Of a stretch of 64,000 nt of DNA, positions 24,295-33,320 are shown in pieces. A model generated the notes under the pieces. That model saw nothing but the letters and a program-made list of their open reading frames with translations. It made no database searches and had not been told where the DNA came from. Positions within the stretch are counted from its first letter, which is position 1, and each line of letters begins with the position of its first letter. The stretch is from contig CAZJUP010000008.1 of the NCBI GenBank assembly GCA_964549275.1, positions 1 through 64,000 on the forward strand. Reading direction: 5' to 3'. A program made the translations under genes and the position numbers. Source of the DNA: CAZJUP01 sp964549275. Its GTDB lineage: Bacteria > Fidelibacterota > Marinisomatia > Marinisomatales > TCS55.

Positions 24295-25317
24295 CTATTT
24301 AATGAGACCTAATTCAGAGGGGTTAAAAATTCCTTTTTCAGTAATAATTCCCGTAATGTATTTATTTGGAGTAACGTCAAAAGCAGGGTTTAATGCGGAG
24401 CTTCCTTCGGCTGCTACTCGTGTATGGTTTATACATAAAACTTCGTTATGATCTCGCTCTTCAATGGGTATATCTTGACCAGTCGGGCAGGAAAAATCGA
24501 TGGTAGAGATAGGTGCAGCGATATAGACTGGAATATTATTTTCACAGGCCACTACGGCTTTTTCGTAGGTTCCGATTTTGTTGGCAACATCTCCATTGGC
24601 AGCTACACGATCTGTCCCGGTAATCACCATATCTACTTTTCCCTGAGCCATATAAAATCCTGCAGCATTGTCGGCAATTACGGCGTGAGGGATTCCTTCT
24701 TCATAGAGTTCGAAGGCTGTGAGTTTTGCTCCTTGAAGGCGAGGTCGTGTTTCATCTACATACACAAAGATCTTTTTCCCACTTTCATGGGCCATGCGCA
24801 TGGGGGCCAATGCCGTTCCGTAATCTACCGTGGCCAAGGCTCCAGCATTACAGTGGGTCAAGAGTTGATATCCATCCCGAATAAGTTCATTCCCGTAGAC
24901 CCCTATTTTTTTACATGCTTCCGCTGAAGTATCTGCATAGGATTGGGCCGAATATATGGCTGTTTGTTTCATCCTTTTGGGATTGGATTCTATTAATGTT
25001 CGTTTTTTTACATAATCAAGTCCATGCTGAAGATCATAAGCCGTAGGACGAGCCTGGATAAGAAAGTCATAACTCTTTTGAATCGCCTCCTCATTGGGTT
25101 GAGGTATAGATTGAATAGCCTGTGCCAACCCATAGGCTCCCATGGCCCCAATGGCAGGCGCACCTCGAATGACCATGGTTTGAATAGAATTGACCACTTC
25201 TTCTATGGAATGGATAGAAACGATTTTGAAGTTTTCGGGAAGTTTATTTTGTTCGATTGTCTTGATTGTATTGTCTTCCATCCAAATTGTGCGATATTGC
25301 TTTCCATGTATGATCAT
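24295..25317 (-). CDS. mtnA: S-methyl-5-thioribose-1-phosphate isomerase
   Basis: MtnA converts 5-methylthioribose-1-phosphate to 5-methylthioribulose-1-phosphate. The 340-residue length matches. Visible motifs are MVIRGAPAIGAMGAYG near residues 48-63, LTHCNAGALATVDYGTALAP near 152-171 (active-site Cys), VYVDETRPRLQGAKLTA, and GTDRVAANGDVANKIGTY near 235-252 with the catalytic Asp. It is the middle gene of the minus-strand unit msrA-mtnA-aldolase, 32 bp after msrA and 4 bp before the aldolase. The eIF2B-like ribose-1,5-bisphosphate isomerases are related, but the motifs fit MtnA better. Confidence 0.94.
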   Translation of the reverse strand: MIIHGKQYRTIWMEDNTIKTIEQNKLPENFKIVSIHSIEEVVNSIQTMVIRGAPAIGAMGAYGLAQAIQSIPQPNEEAIQKSYDFLIQARPTAYDLQHGLDYVKKRTLIESNPKRMKQTAIYSAQSYADTSAEACKKIGVYGNELIRDGYQLLTHCNAGALATVDYGTALAPMRMAHESGKKIFVYVDETRPRLQGAKLTAFELYEEGIPHAVIADNAAGFYMAQGKVDMVITGTDRVAANGDVANKIGTYEKAVVACENNIPVYIAAPISTIDFSCPTGQDIPIEERDHNEVLCINHTRVAAEGSSALNPAFDVTPNKYITGIITEKGIFNPSELGLIK

Positions 25318-25349
25318 CGAATAACTCTTTCTGAACCGGTACCCGGGAT

Positions 25350-25955
25350 TTATTTCCAGAAATCTCCTTTTTTTAACAGGCCATCAATTTTTGGTTTTAT
25401 GACAAAAGAACAATAGGGAACATTGGGATTATTTTCAAAATAATCCTGATGATAATTTTCTGCATTGTAAAAAGCCTGTAACGGTAAAATTTCGGTAACA
25501 ATAGGGTCTTTAAACAATTGAGCTGCTTCTATTTTTGATTGTTCTGCCATTGATTTTTGAGAGGGATTGTGATAAAAAATAGCTGACCGATACTGAGAAC
25601 CCACATCATTGCCTTGGCGGTCAACAGTTGTGGGATCATGTGCCTGCCAAAAAATAGTCAATAATTGTTCGTAGGTGATTTTGGAAGAATCAAACTGTAT
25701 TTGGCAGACTTCAGCATGGCCGGTATATCCTGAACACACCTCTTCATAAGTTGGATGCTTTTTATATCCCCCTGTATACCCGGATATCACAGACTCTACG
25801 CCGTCAATTTTATTAAAAATAGCTTCAATACACCAGAAGCATCCCCCTGCGAATGTTGCGGTGTTACTCTCAGGTTTTGCCATGATATGTTTTTCCTTAT
25901 CCTGTCCGTTTGAAATTCCAACAAGAATTATAAATATCCAAAAATAACTACTCAT
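25350..25955 (-). CDS. msrA: Peptide methionine sulfoxide reductase MsrA, probably exported
   Basis: MsrA reduces methionine-S-sulfoxide in proteins. The catalytic FAGGCFWCIEAIF and the conserved SGYTGGY, YEEVCSGYTGHAEVCQIQFD and YHQDYFENNPN blocks are all present. Three starts are possible: TTG 25988, ATG 25955, and an internal ATG before AKPESNTATFAGG. I chose 25955 because the next residues form a hydrophobic leader (SSYFWIFIILVGISNGQ) ending in a plausible signal-peptidase site, so the enzyme would repair envelope proteins. The internal ATG has an AAGGA sequence upstream and would give a cytosolic form. MsrB is not adjacent or fused. Confidence 0.88.
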   Translation of the reverse strand: MSSYFWIFIILVGISNGQDKEKHIMAKPESNTATFAGGCFWCIEAIFNKIDGVESVISGYTGGYKKHPTYEEVCSGYTGHAEVCQIQFDSSKITYEQLLTIFWQAHDPTTVDRQGNDVGSQYRSAIFYHNPSQKSMAEQSKIEAAQLFKDPIVTEILPLQAFYNAENYHQDYFENNPNVPYCSFVIKPKIDGLLKKGDFWK

Positions 25956-26038
25956 AATTGAATGGGTTGAACCCTTAGAAATTATCAATAGCTATAAACG
26001 CAATGCACCTTCTATTTATTTTAGGGTAGAAGAAAGGA

Positions 26039-26066
26039 GTTGAGCCGTAAGATTTTACGGCTCAAC
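26039..26066 (-). terminator. Hairpin downstream of pntB
   Basis: A perfect 12-bp inverted repeat (gttgagccgtaa / ttacggctcaac) with a 4-base loop lies 9 bp beyond the pntB stop. On the minus strand it is followed by TCCTTTCTTCT, a pyrimidine-rich but imperfect U tract. It probably ends the pnt operon. Confidence 0.75.
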
Positions 26067-26074
26067 GATAGGGG

Positions 26075-27454
26075 TTAAAGGTCTTTTAGCTCTTTATGAA
26101 GATCGGTGAGCATGTGTTTAGCGTCACCGAAAACCATGAGGGTGTTTTCAAACCCAAACAGTTCATTTTGAATGCCGGCAAACCCGGGGTTCATAGTTCT
26201 TTTGTTGACCAGAACCGTCTTGGATTTATCTACATCCAAAATAGGCATACCGTAAATCGGGCTGGATTTATCATGACGTGCAGCGGGATTTACCACATCA
26301 TTTGCCCCTAAAACAATAGCCACATCACAATCTTCAAATTCCGGGTTAATTTGGTCTAAGTCTTTTAATTGGTCATAGGGAACATTTGCTTCTGCAAGCA
26401 GGACATTCATATGCCCAGGCATACGGCCAGCTACTGGGTGGATGGCATATAGAACTTTTTTACCATTTTCCTCAAGAAAGTCTGCGACTTCCCGAATAGC
26501 ATGCTGTGCTTGGGCTACGGCCAGTCCATAACCGGGAACGACGATAATTTTTTCAGCAGCGTCTAATATCATAGCTGCTTCTTCAGTGGAAGAACTCTTA
26601 ACAGCAATTTGTTTACCACCTTCACCGGGTGTTTCCTGTTCTAATCCCACAGCACCAAAAATCACATTGACCAAAGAACGGTTCATCCCCTTACACATGA
26701 TGTTTGTCAGAATGAGCCCGGAGGCACCCACCAATGCACCGGAAATAATAAGGCCGTTATTCATCAGTACAAATCCTGTGGCAGCTGCTGCAACTCCGGA
26801 ATAAGAATTTAATAGAGAGATGACAACGGGCATATCCGCACCACCAATGGGGATAGTCAGGGTGATTCCCAAAAGGGCAGCAAGGATTAAAACGCCGTAA
26901 AAGGAATTGATTTCACTGCCAAAGGTCATCACAGTATAAATACCCATAAAAACCAATCCCATAGCAAATAATGCATTCAGGATTTGCTGTCCGGGAAATA
27001 CAATAGGCTTTCCACTGATAAATCCCTGGAGTTTGCCAAAGGCAATAAAACTTCCTGTAAAGGTGAGCGTTCCCACAAATACACTGATGACAATTGTGGA
27101 AGTAAGAAATGTTGTTTGGTCCGGAGTACCGACTTTTGTCATGAATTCGGCAGCGGCGACCAATGCAGAGGCACCACCGCCAAATCCATTAAATATAGCG
27201 ACCATCTGAGGCATTTGGGTCATTTCAACTTTAATGGCAAACGTTGCACCGATAATAGTGCCTATGATAATACCCATTGCAATCGTTTTGAAATCCAATA
27301 CATCGTAGGAAATGAGGGTAGCTATAATGGCAATCAGCATTCCCACAGAAGCAATGGTGTTACCACTTCTGGCAGTTTTGGGTGAACTAAGGCGCTTGAT
27401 ACCAAAGATAAAGAGTACAGCGGCCAGGACGTAGGCTATATTAGTGTATTCCAT
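26075..27454 (-). CDS. pntB: NAD(P) transhydrogenase subunit beta
   Basis: PntB carries the NADP(H)-binding domain III and most of the proton channel of the inner-membrane transhydrogenase, which couples proton entry to hydride transfer from NADH to NADP+. The 459-residue protein has nine or so membrane helices in its first 270 residues (GTIIGATFAIKVEMTQMPQM, FNGFGGGASALVA). The C-terminal NADP domain has VVPGYGLAVAQAQHAIRE, HPVAGRMPGHMNVLLAEA, VAIVLGANDVVNPAA and MNPGFAGIQN. It is third in the operon pntAA-pntAB-pntB, with an AAGGA site before ATG 27454. Confidence 0.97.
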   Translation of the reverse strand: MEYTNIAYVLAAVLFIFGIKRLSSPKTARSGNTIASVGMLIAIIATLISYDVLDFKTIAMGIIIGTIIGATFAIKVEMTQMPQMVAIFNGFGGGASALVAAAEFMTKVGTPDQTTFLTSTIVISVFVGTLTFTGSFIAFGKLQGFISGKPIVFPGQQILNALFAMGLVFMGIYTVMTFGSEINSFYGVLILAALLGITLTIPIGGADMPVVISLLNSYSGVAAAATGFVLMNNGLIISGALVGASGLILTNIMCKGMNRSLVNVIFGAVGLEQETPGEGGKQIAVKSSSTEEAAMILDAAEKIIVVPGYGLAVAQAQHAIREVADFLEENGKKVLYAIHPVAGRMPGHMNVLLAEANVPYDQLKDLDQINPEFEDCDVAIVLGANDVVNPAARHDKSSPIYGMPILDVDKSKTVLVNKRTMNPGFAGIQNELFGFENTLMVFGDAKHMLTDLHKELKDL

Positions 27455-27463
27455 GGTTATTCC

Positions 27464-27736
27464 TTATTTCCGCTTAAACATTTTTAACATTCGGTCTGTG
27501 ACCATAAAACCACCTACCACATTAATCGTGGCAAATATTACAGCAATAAGACCAAGCCAGGATCCGATTTCACCTCCCACTTTTGTGGCGATGATAGCCC
27601 CGACTATGGCAATTCCTGAAATCGCATTTGAGCCGGACATAAGGGGCGTATGCAGAGTAGGAGGGACTTTCGTGATTATTTCAAATCCGACAAATATTGC
27701 CAGAATAAAAACGGTGAAAATATTAATCATATCCAT
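27464..27736 (-). CDS. pntAB: NAD(P) transhydrogenase subunit alpha, part 2 (membrane)
   Basis: This 90-residue, three-helix protein corresponds to the membrane part of domain II that in E. coli is fused to the C-terminus of PntA. Segments such as FILAIFVGFEIITKVPPTLH, TPLMSGSNAISGIAIVGAI and VIFATINVVGGFMVTDRML are the expected ones. The split alpha subunit is the usual arrangement in many alpha-proteobacteria and FCB bacteria, so this is not a broken gene. It lies 9 bp before pntB and 10 bp after pntAA. Confidence 0.95.
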   Translation of the reverse strand: MDMINIFTVFILAIFVGFEIITKVPPTLHTPLMSGSNAISGIAIVGAIIATKVGGEIGSWLGLIAVIFATINVVGGFMVTDRMLKMFKRK

Positions 27737-27746
27737 ATTCTAATCC

Positions 27747-28883
27747 TTAAAGAGTTTTTAATGCTTCCTGAGTAGGTTCGTGAGTGATTTTACCCTGATG
27801 GGTAAACAGGGCACCTGAAATAATTTCATCATCCAGATTAAGAGCTATTTCCCCTTCCGGGCATAAGTAATCAATAAACGTAATAATGTTCTTGGCATAT
27901 AGCTGAGACGCATGAACGGGAAGTGTTGACGGAAGATTTAATGTTCCATCAATAATCACCGCATTATAATGACTCACTTGTCCCGGTTCAGTCAATTCAC
28001 AGTTTCCGCCGTTTTCTGCGGCTAAATCCATAATAACAGCGCCGGGTTTCATACCTTCTACCATATCTTTTGGAATGAGGATAGGAGCCGGACGCCCTGG
28101 GATAAGAGCAGTAGTGACCACCATATCTGATTTGGCAATGTGGGCTTTTATCAATTTTTGTTGGCGGCGCTTATAGTCTTCAGTTGTTTCTTTGGCATAT
28201 CCCCCTTCGCCGACGCCATCTTCGTCATCGGTTTCAACCTCCACAAATTTGGCTCCAAGGCTTTCTACCTGTTCTTTCACGACAGGACGAACATCAAATG
28301 CTTCAACTTGTGCCCCGAGGCGTTTTGCTGTAGCAATAGCCTGGAGTCCTGCAACACCCGCCCCAAGAATCAATACTTTTGCCGGCGGAATCGTTCCTGC
28401 AGCTGTCATTAATAATGGCATATACACTCCTAAATGGGCAGCCCCCATTAATACAGCTTTATACCCTGCAATATTGCTTTGGGAACTCAGGGCGTCCATA
28501 CTTTGAGCTAATGTTGTTCGTGGAATCAAGTGCATGGAAAAAGCGGAGATATTTTTTTCAGCTAACTTTTTTACTTGTTCCGGACGTTTTGTAGTTTGAA
28601 AAAAGGAAGTATAGGTACATCCGTTTTTCATCATGGACATTTCTTGAAGGGTGGCAGGAGCGACTTTCAAAACTAAGTCTGCTTCTGAAAGGAGTGATGC
28701 TGAATCCGGTTTGATGATCGCTCCGACCTGAGTATAAGCTTCATCAGAAAAATGAGATTGAAAACCGGCACCGGACTGAACGTGAACGGTCATTCCTTTT
28801 TTAACCATTTGTTTTACGGTAGCTGGAATGGCCGCAACCCGGTTTTCCCCCGGAATAGACTCTTTTAGTATGGCAACAATCAT
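27747..28883 (-). CDS. pntAA: NAD(P) transhydrogenase subunit alpha, part 1
   Basis: This is the soluble NAD(H)-binding domain I of transhydrogenase, related to alanine dehydrogenase. The 378-residue protein has KESIPGENRVAAIPATVKQM at the N-terminus and LIPRTTLAQSMDALSSQSN near residue 120. The Rossmann motif VLILGAGVAGLQAIATAKRL is near 168, followed by FDVRPVVKEQVESLGAKFVE and the mobile-loop-like VVTTALIPGRPAPILIPKDM near 255. It heads the operon with a GAGG site before ATG 28883. The operon makes NADPH at the expense of the proton gradient. Confidence 0.97.
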   Translation of the reverse strand: MIVAILKESIPGENRVAAIPATVKQMVKKGMTVHVQSGAGFQSHFSDEAYTQVGAIIKPDSASLLSEADLVLKVAPATLQEMSMMKNGCTYTSFFQTTKRPEQVKKLAEKNISAFSMHLIPRTTLAQSMDALSSQSNIAGYKAVLMGAAHLGVYMPLLMTAAGTIPPAKVLILGAGVAGLQAIATAKRLGAQVEAFDVRPVVKEQVESLGAKFVEVETDDEDGVGEGGYAKETTEDYKRRQQKLIKAHIAKSDMVVTTALIPGRPAPILIPKDMVEGMKPGAVIMDLAAENGGNCELTEPGQVSHYNAVIIDGTLNLPSTLPVHASQLYAKNIITFIDYLCPEGEIALNLDDEIISGALFTHQGKITHEPTQEALKTL

Positions 28884-29007
28884 GGAGAAATCCTCAAAAA
28901 TTGGTTTTAAGCAAGACCAGAATTTAAAGAAGAAATTCTATATGCAAGAAAAAATAAGATTACTTTCTCTTATTTGTTTTTACTCCAAGTTAAGGATGCG
29001 CTTTTCT

Positions 29008-29685
29008 TTACCACTTATGAGTAACAGATACTGCTTTTCTCCAATTTTTATACCATCGAGAAAACATCCACCAGGACCAAAAAGAATTTTTCTTTATGGC
29101 TGAAAATATTTTCTGTTGGTATAAAATGGATTCTTCCGGAGTCATTCTATATGTCCTACGGGGTTTGCCATGGATTCCTTTGATAACCAACCATTGACCC
29201 TTAACATAAATAAGGGTATGGCGAGAAGCCTCACCCCCGGTGGGGTTTAGAAGATACACATGGGTTAAATCTTCTACTCCGGCAATTTTGCGTCTGATAT
29301 TTCCGGATAGGATGGGCGTTTCCAGGGTGACTTTAGTAAGGGGCGTAAATAAAACATCCAAAATCCTCCAGGATTCTTCAGGGTTTATTTTTCCATCCTT
29401 GCTGTGGGAAATCATGTTATCAATATTTTGTTTTTTAAGGGGAACAAGAAAATCAATGTCTGGATCAATTCCATTGTAGAGATTCATTTTATTCCCCTGA
29501 TGATGAATCGTAAATGCTTCACCCGTTTCTTCCACTTGAATGCCCAGTTTATCAAACATTCCACTAAAATACTCAACAATCTCAGGTGTCTGTGCTATAG
29601 CTTTCCATGCGGTGAGTGATGACTGGGACTCTTGTCCGTTTAGTGTTGTGAATAGCAAGATGAGTCCAAATAATCTGTTTTGCAT
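29008..29685 (-). CDS. Exported protein of unknown function
   Basis: A strong AAGGAGG ribosome site lies 5 bp before ATG 29685. The 225-residue protein has a short signal peptide (NRLFGLILLFTTLNGQ). The body contains GKINPEESWRILDVLFTPL, KIAGVEDLTHVYLLNPTGGE and a beta pair HTLIYVKGQWLVIKGIHG. The C-terminus is rich in Trp and basic residues (NSFWSWWMFSRWYKNWRK). No family is recognised. It is divergent from the M1 peptidase and 124 bp upstream of pntAA on the same strand. An envelope or periplasmic location is the only supported inference. Confidence 0.65.
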   Translation of the reverse strand: MQNRLFGLILLFTTLNGQESQSSLTAWKAIAQTPEIVEYFSGMFDKLGIQVEETGEAFTIHHQGNKMNLYNGIDPDIDFLVPLKKQNIDNMISHSKDGKINPEESWRILDVLFTPLTKVTLETPILSGNIRRKIAGVEDLTHVYLLNPTGGEASRHTLIYVKGQWLVIKGIHGKPRRTYRMTPEESILYQQKIFSAIKKNSFWSWWMFSRWYKNWRKAVSVTHKW

Positions 29686-29780
29686 TTATCCTCCTTGTTT
29701 TATAATCTCCACAGGAGTTTAACACCTAATACTCATATTCGTTTAACCTAAATCGTTCAAGGATTCAAACATAAACAGTC

Positions 29781-31718
29781 ATGAAAATCCATATTAATTT
29801 GTGTTTTTTAATCATTTTTTCTGCTATAACAGGAGAATTGTATGCCCAGGAAAATTCAAAATCCTGCTCACATTTGAAACGCGCCGCTTCATCGTTATCA
29901 AAAATCCATACACCGTCATTGAATCAACAGTCTTATGATGTTTCATTTTATGATATTAATCTTGACCTTTATCCCCTTCAGCAAAAATTAGATGGAAAAG
30001 TCAGGGTTGTTTTTAAAGCTAAAGATGAACTCACGTCTGTGGAGTTAGATTTTGCCAGTGCCATGACTGTGGATAGGGTCTCTTCCGGTTCTGAAGCTGC
30101 CTTGAAATTCAGCCATGATAAAAATAAATTGAATGTGACATTAAATCAATCTCTTGGGGAGGGCAAATCTGATACAGTGACCATTGAATATAACGGGAAA
30201 CCGCAAAGTACAGGGTTTGGGTCTTTTGGGTTTAACAGTTATGGTGGAAAGCCAATGATTTGGACCCTAAGTGAGCCATACGGAGCCCGATCCTGGTGGC
30301 CATGCAAAGATACTCCAACAGATAAAGCAGATTCTGTCAATATCACTGTTTCGGTTCCCTTATCCACTGATACGCTTATTGTTGCCTCAAACGGTTTATT
30401 GAAAAAAACAGAATACGATTCCGACAGAGCAACCTATTATTGGGAGGAGCGGTATCCTATTACAACTTATCTGGTGTCTTTGGCTGTTTACCCCTATCGG
30501 GTTTTTTATGATTGGTACACCTATGGCAAGACAGATTCTATGCGATTGGATTATTATGTGTTTCCGGATAATTACAATAATGCTCGCCCTAATTATATGA
30601 AGACAAAGGACATGATAAGTGTTTATGCAGCCCATTTTGGAGAATATCCCTTTATTAAAGAAAAGTATGGTCACGCTGATTTTTTATGGGGAGGTGGTAT
30701 GGAGCATCAAACCCTTTCAAGTATGGGCGGAACCAGTGAAGGGCTTATTGCCCATGAATTAACCCATCAGTGGTGGGGAGATATGGTAACCTGCGGCAAT
30801 TTTCATCATATTTGGCTTAATGAAGGATTTGCCACCTATGGAGAAGCGCTTTGGTATGAAGCCCACTATGGGAAAGCAACCTTTCAACAGGATATGCAAT
30901 TTAAAAAATACTTTGGAGGCGGTACAGTTTACCGGCCGGATACCTCAAATGTCAGCAGTATTTTCAGCGGCGATTTATCGTATGATAAAGCTTCGTGGGT
31001 TCTGCATATGCTACGGCATGTGGTAGGTGACTCTCTATTCTTTGACGGGACAAAAGCATATCGTCAGAAATATGAATTTAAATCTGCTGTGACTGAAGAA
31101 TTCAGGGATGTTATGGCTGCTGTATCCGGTAAAAACCTGGATGATTTTTTCCAGCAATGGATTTATGGTGAATATTTCCCTGTATATGATGTGCGGTATT
31201 TTCAAATGAAAGATTCACTGAGACTGATCATCCGACAGGAACAGAAGACCGGTTATTTTACTCTGCCCATTGATTTCAAAATTCAGTGCAAAGATACCGT
31301 ATTTATTGCAGTTGTGGAAAACAGTGGATCTGTAGATACAGCTTTTATCCCTCTCCCCTCAGGAGATAAGGTGAACTCCGTTATATTGGACCCCGATGAT
31401 TGGATTTTGAAATCTGCAACCGTATTAAGTGCTGAAGATGAACTAACCCTTCCCCATGGGTTTACCTTATATCCGGTTTATCCCAATCCTTTTAATGCCC
31501 GGGCAACGATTCAATTCGACCTGGCATTCAGCGCCCCTGTGTCCTTAAAGGTATATGATATAACTGGAAAACAGGTCGACTCCCTTGTGGACCAGCAAAT
31601 GCAACGTGGGCAATATACCGTTCAATGGAAAGGAACCGACGTGAGCAGCGGAGTGTATTTTATTCGATTGGATGCCGGGGAATTTCGTCAAACACGAAAA
31701 GTCATCTTATTAAAATGA
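29781..31718 (+). CDS. Secreted M1-family aminopeptidase with T9SS sorting domain
   Basis: The 645-residue protein has a signal peptide, the N-terminal saddle domain of M1 peptidases, and then the gluzincin zinc motif HELTHQWWGD near residue 325, with the third ligand 19 residues later in NEGFATYGEA. The exopeptidase motif reads GGMEH where GAMEN is usual. After a linker near residue 550 comes a sorting domain: YPNPFNARATIQFDL, LKVYDITGKQVDSLV, SSGVYFIRLDAGE and the basic tail TRKVILLK. It should be exported by Sec, moved out by T9SS, and act on peptides outside the cell. It overlaps the next gene by 4 bp. Confidence 0.92.
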   Translation: MKIHINLCFLIIFSAITGELYAQENSKSCSHLKRAASSLSKIHTPSLNQQSYDVSFYDINLDLYPLQQKLDGKVRVVFKAKDELTSVELDFASAMTVDRVSSGSEAALKFSHDKNKLNVTLNQSLGEGKSDTVTIEYNGKPQSTGFGSFGFNSYGGKPMIWTLSEPYGARSWWPCKDTPTDKADSVNITVSVPLSTDTLIVASNGLLKKTEYDSDRATYYWEERYPITTYLVSLAVYPYRVFYDWYTYGKTDSMRLDYYVFPDNYNNARPNYMKTKDMISVYAAHFGEYPFIKEKYGHADFLWGGGMEHQTLSSMGGTSEGLIAHELTHQWWGDMVTCGNFHHIWLNEGFATYGEALWYEAHYGKATFQQDMQFKKYFGGGTVYRPDTSNVSSIFSGDLSYDKASWVLHMLRHVVGDSLFFDGTKAYRQKYEFKSAVTEEFRDVMAAVSGKNLDDFFQQWIYGEYFPVYDVRYFQMKDSLRLIIRQEQKTGYFTLPIDFKIQCKDTVFIAVVENSGSVDTAFIPLPSGDKVNSVILDPDDWILKSATVLSAEDELTLPHGFTLYPVYPNPFNARATIQFDLAFSAPVSLKVYDITGKQVDSLVDQQMQRGQYTVQWKGTDVSSGVYFIRLDAGEFRQTRKVILLK

Positions 31719-33268
31719 TCCGAAAATGCCAGGCGGTTTTTTGGTCAGGGATTTTTTTGGGAATACCTGGATGCGCCCCCGTGCCCAAAACCATTGAATC
31801 CTACGATACAAACCAGAAAAAAATTGTAAACCTTGTTAAAAAGGATGTCCCTGTAAGGCGACTGGAATATTATCGAAACGGTTCCCTTAAATCTGAAGTA
31901 AAGCTTCATCAAAACACGCCGAATGGAAAATTTGTGGCTTACCACGAGAAAGGGAGTAAAGCCATAACTGGACATTACAAAAATGGACAAAAAACAGGGA
32001 GATGGGAATGGATGACTCCTACAGGGGAATTGGACTCTCTAAGAACTTTTAGACAGGGACTCTTGGATGGAGTTTGGAGAACCTATTCCAACGGTATCCT
32101 TATGACAGAACGTTTTTATAAGAGGGGTCGGATGTTTGGCAAAACAAAAGAATTTTATCAGGATAAACATAAGAAAGCAGCAGGAAATTATATCAATGAC
32201 CTACCCCATGGGAAATGGACTTGGTGGAGGGGTGACGGGACCAGACAACGAAAAATGACATTCGATTCGGGGCAAAAACATGGGGAGGTCACTGTTTGGA
32301 ATGAAAAAGGGTTAAAAGTATTGGATGGAGAATTTAATCGTGACCTTCGGGAAGGAACCTGGAAGTGGTTTCGTGGAAAACGGGATTTAGATTCTTTGGT
32401 GACCTATTCTCGCGGAATTCCCCATGGTCCCTTTAAAGTATGGCATCGAAATAAGCAGCCGGCAATGAATGGCCAATTTTCTGAAGGATTGGAAGATGGA
32501 GTCTGGCGGTGGTGGAATGAAGGGGGAACTCTGGATTCTTTAAAAACATTTAACAATGGGTTCTTGGATGGCCCCGTTGAAATCTATTATAAAAACGGAC
32601 AATTGGCTTCCTCCAGGATGTATGTTAATGCGTCACTCCATGGGTTGGCAGAAACCTATTTTGCATCAGGAAAACTTGCCTCAAAAATTACCTATGAAAA
32701 AGGGGAAAAAAGTGGTCCCTTTGAAGTTTGGACGCCCCGAGGGAAAAAGGAAGAAGTCGGTGTGTATAAAAGCGGAAAGCCCCATGGAAAAATCCGGCGA
32801 TGGTATGGAACAGGAATCCCATCTTCCACCGCAAGTTTTCATGATGGAATCCTTCATGGCGTGATGCGGGTGTATTCTCCCTCTAATATCATAAAAAAAG
32901 AATGGATTTTCAGAAACGGTTGGGTCTTAGCTCATTTCACCTACTTTGATAATGGTCGGATAAACCGAGTGCAGCTTTTGAAAGACGGTAACACCATTTA
33001 TGAAAGACAGTGGAATGCTTTGGGGGTGGAGGTGACGGATGAAGTTTATATTACAGGAACCCACAAAAAAACAGATTACTTTCCATCGGGATTCCTGAAA
33101 TATGAGTGCACTTACAAGGGGGAGGATAAACACGGGATTGAATGGTGGTTTAATTCGTACAAAAGCCTTAAGACCCTCAACCTGTTTTACAAAGGGGAAT
33201 GGCTCCTAAACAGGGAATGGACTGAAGGAAACCCCATTTCTGCCGATTCTATTATGGTCATTAAATAA
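31715..33268 (+). CDS. Lipoprotein with MORN-variant (YwqK-like) repeats
   Basis: I chose ATG 31715 (ATGA overlap with the peptidase stop) over 31625 because it begins a signal peptide with lipobox IPGC near residue 20. The 517-residue product is built of more than ten repeats of about 22-25 residues with the pattern Y-x-N-G-x-x-x-G-x-(W/F). Examples are YHEKGSKAITGHYKNGQKTG, WWRGDGTRQRKMTFDSGQKH and YYKNGQLASSRMYVNASLHG. These are MORN-variant repeats, as in YwqK-like proteins. They form an elongated beta surface. Coupling to a secreted peptidase suggests a surface role; the true function is unknown. Confidence 0.75.
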   Translation: MIRKCQAVFWSGIFLGIPGCAPVPKTIESYDTNQKKIVNLVKKDVPVRRLEYYRNGSLKSEVKLHQNTPNGKFVAYHEKGSKAITGHYKNGQKTGRWEWMTPTGELDSLRTFRQGLLDGVWRTYSNGILMTERFYKRGRMFGKTKEFYQDKHKKAAGNYINDLPHGKWTWWRGDGTRQRKMTFDSGQKHGEVTVWNEKGLKVLDGEFNRDLREGTWKWFRGKRDLDSLVTYSRGIPHGPFKVWHRNKQPAMNGQFSEGLEDGVWRWWNEGGTLDSLKTFNNGFLDGPVEIYYKNGQLASSRMYVNASLHGLAETYFASGKLASKITYEKGEKSGPFEVWTPRGKKEEVGVYKSGKPHGKIRRWYGTGIPSSTASFHDGILHGVMRVYSPSNIIKKEWIFRNGWVLAHFTYFDNGRINRVQLLKDGNTIYERQWNALGVEVTDEVYITGTHKKTDYFPSGFLKYECTYKGEDKHGIEWWFNSYKSLKTLNLFYKGEWLLNREWTEGNPISADSIMVIK

Positions 33269-33320
33269 TCTTAGATTCATTCAAGGAATATTTCCTTAAA
33301 CACCCTTAACTTCACGGCCT

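Noticed and set aside
24448..24927. 159-residue plus-strand ORF opposite mtnA
   Set aside because: mtnA on the minus strand has all family motifs here. The plus-strand translation is low-complexity shadow sequence.
27464..28883. Split PntA considered as a frameshifted or broken gene
   Set aside because: Two-part alpha subunits (PntAA and PntAB) are a normal arrangement in many bacteria; each part has its own ribosome site and complete ends.
28884..29007. Spacer between pntAA and the upstream unknown gene searched for a small gene or RNA
   Set aside because: It has no convincing ORF, ribosome site or strong hairpin. It probably only holds the pnt promoter, which I could not place.
33281..33295. 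Palindrome aaggaatatttcctt between the MORN-like lipoprotein and MscS genes, considered as terminator
   Set aside because: The stem is only 6 bp, A/T-rich, and no T run follows it.
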